A DNA stretch of 33,237 nt from Desulfobulbaceae bacterium (GCA_013201405.1 JABMJC010000013.1:1-33237); one strand, 5' to 3'; numbered from the stretch's first letter, positions 24,983 to 33,237 are shown. Notes: generated by a model not told the origin, from the sequence alone. A program made the numbers and translations.

Positions 24983-26146
24983 TTATCCGGCAAGAGCGGG
25001 TACGAGCTGGCAAGCCAGCCTGCGCGCTTCGGCATCTGCTGCCACAATCGCCTCCAGGTCGAGTTCATCTCCCTGCTCGCAGCGGGCAAGGGTCTGGGCA
25101 ACCACCTGGGTAACCTGGGGAAAACCTATACTACCGGCAAGAAAGGCAGCCACCGCCACCTCGTTGGCCGCATTGAGCACCGCAGGCTGAGTGCCTCCTG
25201 CCCTCAACGCGTGATAGGCCAATTGCAAGGCAGGAAAACGATCGTGATCCGGTGCCTCGAATTCAAGGGAACCACAGCTGGCCAAATCCAGGCGAGGCAT
25301 GGCCAAGGGCATGCGTTCCGGATATGCGAGGGCATAGGCAATGGGGATACGCATATCAGGAATACCCAGTTGTGCCACCATGGAGCCATCCTGGTACTCC
25401 ACCAAAGAATGGACAATGGATTGGGGATGTACCACCACCTCAATCTGTTCCGGTGCTACATTGAACAGCCAGCGGGCCTCGATCACTTCCAGGCCTTTGT
25501 TCATCAGGGTGGCCGAATCAATGGAAATTTTCTTGCCCATGGCCCAATTGGGGTGGGCCAAGGCTGCCTCAGCGCTCACCTGTTTCAGGGCTGCTGCACT
25601 GTGCCTACGAAAAGGGCCACCAGAGGCGGTTAAAAGCAGGCGGCTCACATCCTGGCGACGACCAGCGGCAAGGGCCTGAAAAATGGCACTGTGCTCCGAG
25701 TCTATGGGCAAGAGACGTACCTCGGCCCTGCGCACCTCTTCCATCACCAGGCGTCCGGCCATGACCAAGGTTTCCTTGTTGGCAAGGCCAATATCCTTGC
25801 CTGCGCGAATGGCAGCCAAGGTGGGCTGCAGTCCAACCGCGCCCACCACGGCACTCACCACCATGTCGGTCTCGGGCAGGGCCGCTATTTGGCAGAGTCC
25901 CTGCTCTCCCCACAGTATCCTTTTACGATAGGCAGAGGGCAAGAGTTCGGCAAGCCGTCTCGCCAGAGGCTCGTCCGCCACACTCACCCAATCCGGGGCA
26001 AACTCCCTCACCTGTTGAGCTAAAAGCTCAATGTTGCGACCTGCAGCCAGGGCGCACAGGCGAAAACGCTCCGGAAACTGGCGCGCCACTGCACAGACAT
26101 TTTGTCCAATGGAGCCGGTTGAGCCCAAAAGTGCCAGGGTTTTCAC
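24983..26146 (-). CDS. dxr: 1-deoxy-D-xylulose-5-phosphate reductoisomerase
   Basis: A 387-residue NADPH enzyme that makes MEP from DXP, the committed step of the MEP pathway. The NADPH motif GSTGSIGQN is at residues 8-16. Catalytic-domain motifs include [30 protein letters not shown], the metal and substrate region [21 protein letters not shown] divided over two strands, and the C-terminal NAANEVAV. It overlaps cdsA by four bases and lies 49 bases before rseP. Confidence 0.96.
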   Translation of the reverse strand: MKTLALLGSTGSIGQNVCAVARQFPERFRLCALAAGRNIELLAQQVREFAPDWVSVADEPLARRLAELLPSAYRKRILWGEQGLCQIAALPETDMVVSAVVGAVGLQPTLAAIRAGKDIGLANKETLVMAGRLVMEEVRRAEVRLLPIDSEHSAIFQALAAGRRQDVSRLLLTASGGPFRRHSAAALKQVSAEAALAHPNWAMGKKISIDSATLMNKGLEVIEARWLFNVAPEQIEVVVHPQSIVHSLVEYQDGSMVAQLGIPDMRIPIAYALAYPERMPLAMPRLDLASCGSLEFEAPDHDRFPALQLAYHALRAGGTQPAVLNAANEVAVAAFLAGSIGFPQVTQVVAQTLARCEQGDELDLEAIVAADAEARRLACQLVPALAG

Positions 26147-26940
26147 GAGATTCCCAGAAAGTACAGCAGATAGTAGAGCACGGGCGCACTGAGCAGAAGG
26201 CTGTCAATGCGATCCAGCAAACCGCCATGCCCGGCCAGGATGGTGCCGGAATCCTTGACTCCGCTGGCCCGCTTGATCATGGACTCGGTCAAATCGCCGG
26301 CAATGCCCACCAGCACCAAAAAAACGGCCACCGGAACAAGCAGAGCCTGGCTGATTGGGCCATCCATGAAGAGTTGCACGACGATGGCAAAGGCCACACC
26401 GCAGAAGATGCCACCAAGCACACCCTCCAGGGTTTTTTTGGGGCTGATATTAGGAAATATCTTGCGGCGGCCAAAGCGGCGGCCGCTGTAGTAGGCGCCG
26501 GTGTCGGAACCGGCAATGATGGCAGTCAGGAGGATCAGCCAGAAACTACCGTGGGGCAAGAGGCGCAGGAGCATGAGATAGGCGCTGCAAAGGCCGATAT
26601 AGAGGCCGCCAAAGCCTGCGGTGCTCAGGAAGTGGAGCACGTTTTCCCACCTGGTATAGCGAATAAGCCCCAAGGCAATCCAAGCGGCCAGACTAAGAAA
26701 AAGGCCAAAAAGCACCAGCTCCGCCCGGCCGCTTAAAGCTGTCAGTACCGGTGCAAGGCAGCAGAGGACAACCAAGAGCCGCACTCCGCCTTGCAGGGTG
26801 GGAAGGCCCATGCGGAAGTATTCACTCAAGGCCATGCTCGCCCCAGACACAAGCACCAGCCCGAACAACCAGGCAGGAGCCAAGGCCAGCAAGAGCAGCC
26901 AGGCGACTGCCATGGCCAATCCAGGCAGAACCCTGCTCAT
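26143..26940 (-). CDS. cdsA: Phosphatidate cytidylyltransferase
   Basis: A 265-residue polytopic membrane enzyme making CDP-diacylglycerol from phosphatidate and CTP. About seven hydrophobic segments are visible. The conserved regions are [29 protein letters not shown] (in two parts) and the C-terminal CDP-alcohol signature [33 protein letters not shown], also in parts. It overlaps uppS and dxr by four bases each, the usual order in bacteria. Confidence 0.94.
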   Translation of the reverse strand: MSRVLPGLAMAVAWLLLLALAPAWLFGLVLVSGASMALSEYFRMGLPTLQGGVRLLVVLCCLAPVLTALSGRAELVLFGLFLSLAAWIALGLIRYTRWENVLHFLSTAGFGGLYIGLCSAYLMLLRLLPHGSFWLILLTAIIAGSDTGAYYSGRRFGRRKIFPNISPKKTLEGVLGGIFCGVAFAIVVQLFMDGPISQALLVPVAVFLVLVGIAGDLTESMIKRASGVKDSGTILAGHGGLLDRIDSLLLSAPVLYYLLYFLGIS

Positions 26941-27710
26941 GACTGCCCCGTAGTATGTTGCCGCATTTGACCTCCGGTTTTGCCAAAACGGCGCTGCCTC
27001 TGATTGTAAGCGGCAATGGCCTCCAGTAGATGCTGGCGACGGAAGTCAGGCCATTTGGTTTCCGTGAAATACAGCTCCGCGTAGGAAAGCTGCCAAAGGA
27101 GAAAATTAGAAAGGCGGCGTTCACCGCCGGTGCGGATAAGTAAGTCCGGATCGGGCTGCCCTGCGCTATACAAGTACCCGGCCAGCATCTTTTCACCAAT
27201 ATCTGCCCAGTGCAGGTGTCCCTGCTCACATTCCCGCGCAAGGGCCTGGGCCGCCCTGACCAACTCGTTGCGGCCACCGTAACTCAAGGCCAAATTCAAA
27301 ACCATCGCGCCGCAGCGTGCAGTTTCGGCCATGCTCTTTTCCAACACCGCCCGCACCTCGGCAGGCAACTGCTGTACCTCACCCAGACAACAGAGCCGAA
27401 TGTCGTTTTTCAGCATCGCTTTCAATTCCGACCTGAGGTAGTTCTGCAGAAGGCTCATCAGGCCGCTGACTTCGCCCTGCGGTCGGCCCCAGTTCTCGGT
27501 GGAAAAGGTGTAGAGAGTTAGATGCCGCACCCCCAGGCTACGGGCTGTTTCCACCACCTCGCGCACCGAATCTGCCCCGGCCTTGTGGCCAAAGAGACGG
27601 TTTTGACCGCGTTCCTCGGCCCAGCGACCATTGCCATCCATGATAATGGCAATGTGGGCAGGAACCGGCAAGTCTGCGCTGTCACAGGTCATGACGCCCA
27701 ATTCCGGCAA
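26937..27710 (-). CDS. uppS: Undecaprenyl diphosphate synthase (cis-prenyltransferase)
   Basis: A 257-residue cis-prenyltransferase that builds the C55 lipid carrier for peptidoglycan and LPS. Motifs are IAIIMDGNGRWA (catalytic Asp), GHKAGADSVREVV, TLYTFSTENWGRP, LNLALSYGGRNEL and DLLIRTGGERRLSNFLLWQ with ELYFTETKWPDF. The start is taken as TTG 27710 because the AGGAGG that overlaps the frr stop lies four bases before it. The ATG at 27692 would still leave the whole domain but lies 22 bases from that site. Confidence 0.93.
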   Translation of the reverse strand: MPELGVMTCDSADLPVPAHIAIIMDGNGRWAEERGQNRLFGHKAGADSVREVVETARSLGVRHLTLYTFSTENWGRPQGEVSGLMSLLQNYLRSELKAMLKNDIRLCCLGEVQQLPAEVRAVLEKSMAETARCGAMVLNLALSYGGRNELVRAAQALARECEQGHLHWADIGEKMLAGYLYSAGQPDPDLLIRTGGERRLSNFLLWQLSYAELYFTETKWPDFRRQHLLEAIAAYNQRQRRFGKTGGQMRQHTTGQS

Positions 27711-27719
27711 CCAGCCTCC

Positions 27720-28271
27720 TTACACCTCCATAACTTCCTTTTCCTTTCCTTCAACGATACTGTCAATCATGGTGATGAAGGAATCGGTTACCTTCTGGGT
27801 TTCATCCTGCAGACGAAACATATCGTCTTCGGAGATTTCCTTGTCTTTTTTCAATTTTTTCAGGGCATCATTGCTGTCGCGACGCACATTACGTACCGCT
27901 ACCTTATACTCTTCCCCTATTTTTTTGACCTGCCTGACCAACTCGGCACGGCGCTCACCGGTAAGGGGCGGGATGGTCAAACGGATGACGTTGCCGTCGT
28001 TGGCCGGGGTGAGTCCCAAATCAGAGGCAAGGATAGCCTTCTCGATCATGGAGAGCACCTGCGGGTCCCAAGGCTTGATGGCAATCATATTGTTCTCGGG
28101 AATGGTCATGGTGCCCACCTGCTCAATCGGCATCTGGGAACCATAGGCATTAACCTTGATACCGTCCAGCAGGGCCAATGACGCACGGCCAGTACGAATT
28201 TTCATCAGTTCTCTTTTCAGGGCCTCAACACTGGCCTCCATCTTCTCGTTCACATCCTTGATGTCGATCAT
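27720..28271 (-). CDS. frr: Ribosome recycling factor
   Basis: A 183-residue RRF that, with EF-G, splits post-termination ribosomes. Sequence features are the helical start EKMEASVEALKRELMKIRTGRA, the domain II core GTMTIPENNMIAIKPWD and NVIRLTIPPLTGERR, then KIGEEYKVAVRNVRRD. ATG 28271 with GGAGG nine bases upstream gives the standard family length; an in-frame ATG 12 codons upstream would place a palindrome inside the coding sequence and is rejected. The stop TAA is followed directly by the uppS ribosome site. Confidence 0.95.
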   Translation of the reverse strand: MIDIKDVNEKMEASVEALKRELMKIRTGRASLALLDGIKVNAYGSQMPIEQVGTMTIPENNMIAIKPWDPQVLSMIEKAILASDLGLTPANDGNVIRLTIPPLTGERRAELVRQVKKIGEEYKVAVRNVRRDSNDALKKLKKDKEISEDDMFRLQDETQKVTDSFITMIDSIVEGKEKEVMEV

Positions 28272-28293
28272 CTGCGCAATCCTCCCTGCATCG

Positions 28294-28313
28294 CACGGTG
28301 TGTACACACCGTG
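28294..28313. other. Perfect 20-bp palindrome between pyrH and frr
   Basis: CACGGTGTGTACACACCGTG is its own reverse complement. It lies two bases beyond the pyrH stop and 22 bases before the frr ATG. As RNA it would fold to a stem of eight pairs with a four-base loop; as DNA it is an ideal dimer-binding site. No T-run follows on the minus strand. Confidence 0.85.
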
Positions 28314-28314
28314 T

Positions 28315-29022
28315 TTATTCCGTTATGAGCGTGCCAATGTCCGCGCCCTGCACCGCCTTGACAATGTTACCCCGCTCAAGCATGTTGAATACAAAAATAG
28401 GCAGTTTGTTTTCCCGAGCCAGGGAAATACCTGCGGCATCCATAACCTTGAGGTTGTCTCGCAGCACGGTGGTGTAGCTCAAGGCGCTGTAACGCCGCGC
28501 TTTGGGATTTTTCTCCGGATCAGCATCGTAGACGCCATCCACCCGGGTTGCCTTCATGACCACATCGGCCCGCACCTCCAGAGCGCGCAGTACCGCTGCA
28601 GTGTCTGTGGTAAAATAGGGATTACCGGTTCCAGCGGCAAACAGGACTACCCGCTTTCTTTCCAGATGCTCCACCGCCTTGACCCGCTCATACGGTTCGC
28701 ACACATTCGTCATGGCAATGGCAGACATCACCTGTGCAGGTACCCCCACTTTTTGCAGGCCATCCTGCACAGCGAGCGAATTCATGACCGTGCCAAGCAT
28801 GCCCATGTTGTCGGCCGCTCCTCTGTCCATACCACCGGCTGCACCGGCAACACCTCTGAAAATATTGCCTGCCCCGATGACCAAGGCCAGCTGTACTCCG
28901 GTCTGATGAATTGCCCTGATCTCTTCGGCGACAAAACGCACCATGTCAATACTGATACCGTACGGCGCAGTGCCCATGAGCGCTTCGCCGCTAATCTTCA
29001 GCAGAACACGTTGGTAGCGCAT
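28315..29022 (-). CDS. pyrH: Uridylate kinase
   Basis: A 235-residue hexameric UMP kinase of the amino acid kinase fold. It has the N-terminal VLLKISGEALMG, the GAGNIFRG motif, DNMGMLGTVMNSLAVQD, and GTGNPYFTTDTAAVLRA near the middle, followed by DGVYDADPEKNP. It makes UDP for pyrimidine nucleotide synthesis. The ATG at 29022 has GGAG eight bases upstream and the standard N-terminus; an in-frame ATG 13 codons earlier lies beyond the terminator hairpin and is rejected. A terminator-like element ends only 19 bases before this start. Confidence 0.95.
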   Translation of the reverse strand: MRYQRVLLKISGEALMGTAPYGISIDMVRFVAEEIRAIHQTGVQLALVIGAGNIFRGVAGAAGGMDRGAADNMGMLGTVMNSLAVQDGLQKVGVPAQVMSAIAMTNVCEPYERVKAVEHLERKRVVLFAAGTGNPYFTTDTAAVLRALEVRADVVMKATRVDGVYDADPEKNPKARRYSALSYTTVLRDNLKVMDAAGISLARENKLPIFVFNMLERGNIVKAVQGADIGTLITE

Positions 29023-29041
29023 TTGTTCAGCTCCATGGCGT

Positions 29042-29071
29042 AAAAAAGGGTGGCACAACAAAGCGCCACCC
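29042..29071 (-). terminator. Intrinsic terminator between tsf and pyrH
   Basis: On the minus strand GGGTGGC (29071-29065) pairs with GCCACCC (29054-29048); two further pairs (one G-U) close a six-base loop TTTGTT. The stem is followed at once by TTTTTT (29047-29042). This is a complete Rho-independent terminator shape, 52 bases after the tsf stop and directly before the pyrH ribosome site. Confidence 0.8.
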
Positions 29072-29123
29072 AGGTTGCATCTTTCCTGTCCTGAAAAACC
29101 GTGCGGCCCTGACCAGCCGTCTG

Positions 29124-29714
29124 TCAGCCAATCTGGTAACGGGTGAACCTGCGGATGGAGATATTTTCACCCATCTTCAAGATGAGTTCGTTAAGCAGAT
29201 CCTGCACGGTCAATTCCTGGTTTTTTACAAATTTCTGTTCAAGCAGACAGATTTCAGACAGGTATTTCTCCATTTTGCCACTGACCATCTTTTCCGCGAT
29301 CTGCTGTGGCTTGCCGGATTCAATGGCCTGGTTAATGTAGATATCCTTTTCACGTTGCAACAGGTCCGCTGGCACCTCTTCCCGGCTGATGGCCACCGGG
29401 TTGATGGCAGCAATGTGCATGGCAATATCCCTGGCAAAGACTTTGAAATCATCGGTTTTGGCCACAAAATCAGTTTCGCACACAACTTCGACCAGCACAC
29501 CCAGCTTGCCACCGGCGTGGATGTACGTTTCCACAATTCCTTCCTTGGCCTCACGTCCAGAACGCTTGGCTGCCACAGCTAAGCCCTTTTGCCGCAATAA
29601 ATCCACGGCTTTTTCCATATCGCCGCCCGTTTCGGTCAATGCCTTTTTACAGTCCATCATGCCGGCATTGGTCTTGGCGCGCAGCTCTTTCACCATCTGG
29701 CTTGTAATTGTCAC
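29124..29714 (-). CDS. tsf: Translation elongation factor Ts
   Basis: A 196-residue EF-Ts of the short type (E. coli has 283 residues). It has the N-terminal UBA-like region VKELRAKTNAGMMDCKKAL and the core TDFVAKTDDF motif contacting EF-Tu; the shortened core explains the length. It exchanges GDP for GTP on EF-Tu. The start is GTG 29714 with GGAGAG six bases upstream; the frame stays open eight codons further but has no ribosome site there. It follows rpsB by 73 bases. Confidence 0.94.
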   Translation of the reverse strand: MTITSQMVKELRAKTNAGMMDCKKALTETGGDMEKAVDLLRQKGLAVAAKRSGREAKEGIVETYIHAGGKLGVLVEVVCETDFVAKTDDFKVFARDIAMHIAAINPVAISREEVPADLLQREKDIYINQAIESGKPQQIAEKMVSGKMEKYLSEICLLEQKFVKNQELTVQDLLNELILKMGENISIRRFTRYQIG

Positions 29715-29787
29715 GGATATCTCTCCTCTCTCGTGCAAGCTCTGCCCGCAGGCAGCATCTGTTCAAGTTATTGTGGCTGATCCGGAT

Positions 29788-30555
29788 TTATTCGGCAGCA
29801 GGAGTTTCTTCTTTCTGCTGTTCAGCCATAGCGCTTTCCATTTCATCAAGGCTGGCCGGTGTTTCCTCGCCTCGGCGTGCCTTACCCTCCTGCACGGCCT
29901 CAGCCATCAGGGAGCAGATCAGCTTGATGGCACGGATGGCATCATCATTGCCAGGAATGACATAGTCAATGCCGTCAGGATCGCAGTTAGTATCGGTCAA
30001 GGCAACGATGGGGATACCCAGTTTCAGAGCCTCTTCCACCGCAATGCCTTCCTTCCTCGGGTCGATGATGAACAAAACATCCGGCAAGCTGCGCATATTC
30101 TTGATGCCACCAACATTACGGGTCAGTTTGATCCGTTCCTTCTCCATCTGCAGGATTTCCTTTTTGGGAAAGCGGTTGATAGAGCCATCTTCCTGCATGG
30201 ATTCAATTTTCTTCAAGCGGTCGATGGAATTTCGAATTGCCTGGAAATTGGTGAGCATGCCGCCCAGCCAACGATGGTTAACATAGTACATACCGCAGCG
30301 CTCAGCCTCTTCCTTAATGATGGCCTGGGCCTGTTTCTTGGTGCCGACGAATAGAATATAGCCACCGTCGGCCACGACATCTGTCATGTATTGGTAGGCC
30401 TTGCGGAACAGTTTCATGGTCATATCGAGGTTGACAATGTAGATGCCATTTCTCGGACCATATATATAGGGTTTCATCTTGGGATTCCAACGCCTGGTTT
30501 GATGACCGAAGTGCAGACCGGCCTCAAGCATTTGCCGCATGGTAACATTTGCCAT
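29788..30555 (-). CDS. rpsB: Ribosomal protein S2
   Basis: A 255-residue S2 protein of the small ribosomal subunit. Family sequences include [26 protein letters not shown], divided here as [10 protein letters not shown] and [27 protein letters not shown], and VDFV-type nucleotide-like stretch [25 protein letters not shown] in parts. The C-terminal 35 residues are acidic and glutamine-rich. ATG 30555 has AAGGAG six bases upstream. It heads the long housekeeping run and has its own promoter. Confidence 0.96.
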   Translation of the reverse strand: MANVTMRQMLEAGLHFGHQTRRWNPKMKPYIYGPRNGIYIVNLDMTMKLFRKAYQYMTDVVADGGYILFVGTKKQAQAIIKEEAERCGMYYVNHRWLGGMLTNFQAIRNSIDRLKKIESMQEDGSINRFPKKEILQMEKERIKLTRNVGGIKNMRSLPDVLFIIDPRKEGIAVEEALKLGIPIVALTDTNCDPDGIDYVIPGNDDAIRAIKLICSLMAEAVQEGKARRGEETPASLDEMESAMAEQQKEETPAAE

Positions 30556-30674
30556 GATTTTCTCCTTTATGGTTTTTCCTCCACCCTGGCAGCCAACCCT
30601 CCACAAGGGCACCAAAGGCTTGTACGGGTGTGTGTATTTGGCCCAGGCTACTCAAACTCCGGGCCTGTTGAAAA
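30556..30674 (-). other. rpsB mRNA leader
   Basis: About 119 bases of untranslated leader lie between the predicted start site (near 30674) and the rpsB ATG. In Proteobacteria the rpsB leader binds S2 for autoregulation. I did not identify that fold by eye here, so this is only a candidate from position and length. Confidence 0.35.
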
Positions 30675-30680
30675 CAATGT

Positions 30681-30709
30681 ATGATAGCAGGATATTGATG
30701 TGCTTTCAA
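30681..30709 (-). promoter_or_regulatory. Sigma70-type promoter of rpsB
   Basis: On the minus strand TTGAAA (30709-30704) and TATCAT (30686-30681) are separated by exactly 17 bases, in an AT-rich region. This is the best promoter match in the window and fits the strong expression expected for rpsB-tsf. Confidence 0.8.
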
Positions 30710-30785
30710 TAATTTCCCGAATCAGAATCCTTTTAATCCAAAAAACAGCAAAGTGCATCGCCCCCGCCAACTATGGCAAGACACC

Positions 30786-31547
30786 TCAACGGGCAAGGAG
30801 TTGCTTTCTGCCACCCAGAACACCCTCCAACCATTTGAAGCCAAAAACGAGCAGGGCTGCATCACTGTTCTGCAGCGCACGGCGCTCGTTTTTCTGCAGA
30901 CGGTACTGCTCCACGAGACGATGCTCCTCGGTATAGGCGCGAAAAGCATCGATATTGTAGCAAACCATGAATGCTAACTGCTGTAAGGGACCGGCCTTGC
31001 CTTCACCTGCCCAGGGGTTACGGGAAAAAAAGGCGTCCAGTTCAGCCCAGTAGTCATTATAAAGATTCCAGTCGTACAGCTCCTGCTCTCGATCCCATTG
31101 ACGCAAGGTGTACTGGTGCGGCTCTTCATGACCTTTGCACCAGGGATGCCGAGTCAGAAAATAAAGAGAGGTCAAACCTGCCTGCTGAGTTTCCTTGCGC
31201 ACGCCACGCTCAAGAGGATAGGTACGGCAGGCGGAAGGACGATCCTGGTAGACGCCGCATCCTTCCTCAGTAAGGAATGGACAAGGATTGCCTTCCTGTT
31301 CACTGAGACGCAGCTTCAGACCTGGAAAATACTGATGGCTTCCTTCGCATAGCTCGACATGGCGCGCAAGAAAGTCAGCGGAATGCATGCGTAGGCACTG
31401 TTTGAGGCGCAGCACATCATAGGGATACAGCAGCATGCGCACATTGCGGCAGCACACCAGAAAACACGGTACTCCTGGATGACAGCGGAAGCGAAAACTG
31501 TCTTTGGTCTGCAGCGGTTCCGGCGAGCACGTTCCTAATTCGTTCAT
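30786..31547 (-). CDS. YkgJ-family cysteine-cluster protein
   Basis: A 253-residue protein with the CxxxxxCxxCC-type cluster of the YkgJ/zinc- or iron-chelating group: FRCHPGVPCFLVCC near the N-terminus, then NPCPFLTEEGCGVYQDRPSACRTYP in parts (PCPFL, GCGVY, RPSACR). The pattern suggests a bound metal or Fe-S cluster; the role is not known. The C-terminal 90 residues (NLYNDYWAELDAFFSRNPWA onwards) are helical and common to the longer deltaproteobacterial members. It starts 43 bases after the rplQ terminator, so it probably has its own promoter, though I saw no good one. It ends 77 bases before the rpsB -35. Confidence 0.85.
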   Translation of the reverse strand: MNELGTCSPEPLQTKDSFRFRCHPGVPCFLVCCRNVRMLLYPYDVLRLKQCLRMHSADFLARHVELCEGSHQYFPGLKLRLSEQEGNPCPFLTEEGCGVYQDRPSACRTYPLERGVRKETQQAGLTSLYFLTRHPWCKGHEEPHQYTLRQWDREQELYDWNLYNDYWAELDAFFSRNPWAGEGKAGPLQQLAFMVCYNIDAFRAYTEEHRLVEQYRLQKNERRALQNSDAALLVFGFKWLEGVLGGRKQLLAR

Positions 31548-31569
31548 GCGCTTGCCCTAGAGACCCCTT

Positions 31570-31587
31570 ATAGCTTGGATAGCTTGG
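31570..31587. repeat. Tandem 9-bp repeat upstream of the YkgJ gene
   Basis: ATAGCTTGG occurs twice without a gap (31570-31578 and 31579-31587) on the plus strand, 23 bases before the YkgJ-family start on the minus strand. Confidence 0.75.
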
Positions 31588-31590
31588 CAC

Positions 31591-31619
31591 AAAAAAGGCT
31601 GGTATGGTCCATACCAGCC
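31591..31619 (-). terminator. Intrinsic terminator of rpsD-rpoA-rplQ
   Basis: On the minus strand GGCTGGTATGG and CCATACCAGCC (31619-31597) form an almost perfect inverted repeat with one central base, giving a stem of at least nine pairs, followed by TTTTTT (31596-31591). It starts about 26 bases after the rplQ stop. The other strand has only TTTG after the stem, so it works mainly for the minus strand. Confidence 0.9.
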
Positions 31620-31644
31620 TTTGTCCACTTTGATACAGAAGGCT

Positions 31645-32046
31645 CTATTGCTCCTGTTCCGATACCTGCTCTGTTGCGAGGGGTTCATCTCTGTACTCGA
31701 CCAATTCAAGGATGGCCATGGGTGCAGCATCGCCAGTCCGGGAGCCGGTGCGAACAATACGGGTATAGCCACCTTGCCGCTCGGCATACTGGCTGCTGAG
31801 TTCGTCAAAGAGTTTGGCAACCACACTCTTAGAGCGGATATAAGCTAGAGCCTGTCTTCTGGCATGCAAGTCACCGCGTTTTCCCAAGGTAATCATCTGC
31901 TCGGCAAGCCGACGGGCTTCCTTGGCCTTGGGTACCGTGGTAACAATGCGCTCATGCTCCAAAAGTGAAGTCACCATGTTTCGCAACATGGCGTCGCGGT
32001 GGGATCTTACCCGGCTCAACTTGCGGCCAGCTTTTCTATGTCTCAT
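31645..32046 (-). CDS. rplQ: Ribosomal protein L17
   Basis: A 133-residue L17 protein of the large subunit. The family start [20 protein letters not shown] and the core [31 protein letters not shown] (in parts) are clear; the end [25 protein letters not shown] is standard. The last 15 residues are an acidic tail rich in Glu and Gln. GAGGAA lies six bases before the ATG. It follows rpoA by 47 bases, the usual order. Confidence 0.96.
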   Translation of the reverse strand: MRHRKAGRKLSRVRSHRDAMLRNMVTSLLEHERIVTTVPKAKEARRLAEQMITLGKRGDLHARRQALAYIRSKSVVAKLFDELSSQYAERQGGYTRIVRTGSRTGDAAPMAILELVEYRDEPLATEQVSEQEQ

Positions 32047-32093
32047 GACAAATTCCTCTGTCAGCTATGGTGCATATCCATGCTTGTACGAAT

Positions 32094-33134
32094 CTATTCC
32101 TCATGCTCTTCGTCGCGCTCATCCGGCGGGACCCAATCAGCATAGTCCATTCCCAAGGTGAGGTCGTGCTCGGCAAGCAGCGTCTTAATTTCATTGAGCG
32201 ACTTGCGACCAAAGTTCTTGGTCTTCAGCATTTCAGCATCGGTCTTGTTGACCAATTGTCCAATATACTGAATTTGTGCATTCTTTAAACAGTTGGCTGA
32301 ACGAACAGACAACTCCAAATCTTCAACGTTCTTGTCAAGAAAAGGAGGATATTTTTCACCCTCATCCTCTCCATCCGGGCGGTCGGGCGCTTTGGCAGCA
32401 TCCTCATTGAAGTTGATAAAAATCGTCATCTGCTCCTTGAGGATCTTCGCCGCATAGGCAAGTGCATTGCGCGGGGCTACACTGCCGTCTGTCTCGATTT
32501 CCATGGTCAGACGATCATAGTCGGTTTGCTGGCCTACACGGGCCTGGCTGACCATATACTGCACCCGCATAATAGGGGAAAAAACCGCGTCCATCGGAAT
32601 GACACCAATGGGCTGACCGTCCTTTTTGTTCTGCTCGGCAGTAACGTATCCCTTGCCCCACTCCACGGTCAGCTCGGCCCGAAAACTCACGTCACTGGTG
32701 ATTGTGCAGATGGGTTGTTCCGGGTTCAACACCTCAACCATGGCGCCACCGTTGATGTCAGCGGCTGTCACTGTGCATGGACCGGTTTTTTCGATGAGCA
32801 CGGTGCGCAGTTCGGGTGTATGCATCTTCACCCGGACTTGTTTCAAATTAAGAACAATATCGGCCACATCTTCATGCACGCCATCAATGGAGGTGAACTC
32901 ATGGAGTGCATCATTCAAGCGTACAGAGGTAATGGCCGCACCTCGAATGGAGGAGAGCATAATCCGCCGCAGGGAGTTACCAATGGTTGTGGCAAATCCT
33001 CGCTCCAGCGGCTGGCATACAAATTTACCGTAGCTGTCTGTCAGCGTCTCCTCATTCACCTCAAGTGAATCAGGCGCTATCAGATTATGCCAATTTTTAT
33101 AGAAGGGATTGGTATCCCGTATTTCCTGTGCCAT
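32094..33134 (-). CDS. rpoA: DNA-directed RNA polymerase subunit alpha
   Basis: A 346-residue alpha subunit. The N-terminal domain has PLERGFATTIGNSLRRIMLSS in parts and SPIMRVQYMVSQARVGQQTDYDRLTMEI in parts, for dimerisation and contact with beta and beta-prime. An acidic linker (PDRPDGEDEGE) leads to the C-terminal domain with LELSVRSANCLKNA and NFGRKSLNEI, which binds UP elements and activators. The C-terminus ends in an acidic tail (DERDEEHEE). AGGA lies shortly before the ATG, 18 bases after the rpsD stop. Confidence 0.97.
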   Translation of the reverse strand: MAQEIRDTNPFYKNWHNLIAPDSLEVNEETLTDSYGKFVCQPLERGFATTIGNSLRRIMLSSIRGAAITSVRLNDALHEFTSIDGVHEDVADIVLNLKQVRVKMHTPELRTVLIEKTGPCTVTAADINGGAMVEVLNPEQPICTITSDVSFRAELTVEWGKGYVTAEQNKKDGQPIGVIPMDAVFSPIMRVQYMVSQARVGQQTDYDRLTMEIETDGSVAPRNALAYAAKILKEQMTIFINFNEDAAKAPDRPDGEDEGEKYPPFLDKNVEDLELSVRSANCLKNAQIQYIGQLVNKTDAEMLKTKNFGRKSLNEIKTLLAEHDLTLGMDYADWVPPDERDEEHEE

Positions 33135-33152
33135 GAAATCCTGCTGTAAGTG

Positions 33153-33237
33153 TTACTTCGAATACAACTCAACGATCAACTGTTCCTGAATAGGCATGGT
33201 AATTTCTTCACGGTTGGGCATTGCCTTGACAAGGCCC
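33153..33237 (-). CDS. rpsD: Ribosomal protein S4, C-terminal fragment at window edge
   Basis: Only the last 28 codons are inside the window. They end PNREEITMPIQEQLIVELYSK and stop, in parts matching the conserved S4 C-terminus (IQEQLIVELYSK). Its place just before rpoA agrees with the rpsD-rpoA-rplQ order. The rest of the gene lies beyond the right edge. Confidence 0.9.
   Translation of the reverse strand, partial: GLVKAMPNREEITMPIQEQLIVELYSK

Noticed and set aside
24169-25113. 314-codon plus-strand frame over rseP and the end of dxr
   Set aside because: Antisense to strongly conserved genes; no ribosome site or domain.

Overview
The window looks like chromosome of a Gram-negative, probably anaerobic or sulfur-metabolising bacterium of the deltaproteobacterial (Desulfobacterota) type. 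Supporting signs are a lipid A gene (lpxB), a PflX-like radical SAM protein, a rhodanese/metallo-beta-lactamase fusion, a bacterial-type rpsB-tsf-pyrH-frr-uppS-cdsA-dxr-rseP cluster running on into ispG, proS and an RSH gene, and rpsD-rpoA-rplQ. Assignment to a family (a Desulfobulbales-like organism is my guess) is inference from gene content and gene order only; no search was possible.

Layout. Positions 1-636 (minus) hold the N-terminal 212 residues of a rhodanese-MBL fusion with its own promoter; a PflX-like radical SAM gene runs divergently (784-1749). After a 460-base gap with a pair of 17-bp direct repeats and a doubtful small ORF, a plus-strand run begins: livK-livH-livM-livG-livF (branched-chain amino acid type ABC importer), a Gfo/Idh/MocA oxidoreductase, lpxB and a small Smr protein (2213-9650), tightly spaced or overlapping. 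A short minus-strand operon converges on it (9619-10574): a 58-codon unrecognised ORF, a DUF493/YbeD-like protein and an unrecognised 167-residue protein. Next come plus-strand genes for an aldo/keto reductase, an alpha/beta hydrolase and a rhomboid protease (10639-13465).

From 13622 almost everything is on the minus strand. A Zn/Cd/Pb-type P1B-ATPase and a divergent CadR/PbrR-like MerR regulator share a textbook MerR promoter with a 19-bp spacer. Then, read right to left, comes a housekeeping run of about 14 kb: rpsB-tsf-(terminator)-pyrH-frr-uppS-cdsA-dxr-rseP-tsaB-ispG-proS-RSH-Smr-rph (30555 down to 16761). It joins translation (S2, EF-Ts, RRF, ProRS, tRNA modification and maturation), envelope and isoprenoid precursors (Dxr, IspG, UppS, CdsA, RseP) and the stringent response. 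A YkgJ-type cysteine-cluster gene sits between this and rpsD-rpoA-rplQ, which ends in a clear intrinsic terminator.

No mobile element, CRISPR array, tRNA or rRNA was seen, and I did not find a clear new multi-gene system. The observations I would follow up are: an RSH protein whose hydrolase site is degenerate while its synthetase site is intact; an MBL domain in which the histidine matching an ETHE1 iron ligand is glutamine; lpxB plus a GnnA-like oxidoreductase gene riding in an amino-acid transport operon; a terminator lying only about 20 bases upstream of pyrH; a perfect 20-bp palindrome between pyrH and frr; and an unannotated short ORF ahead of the DUF493 gene.
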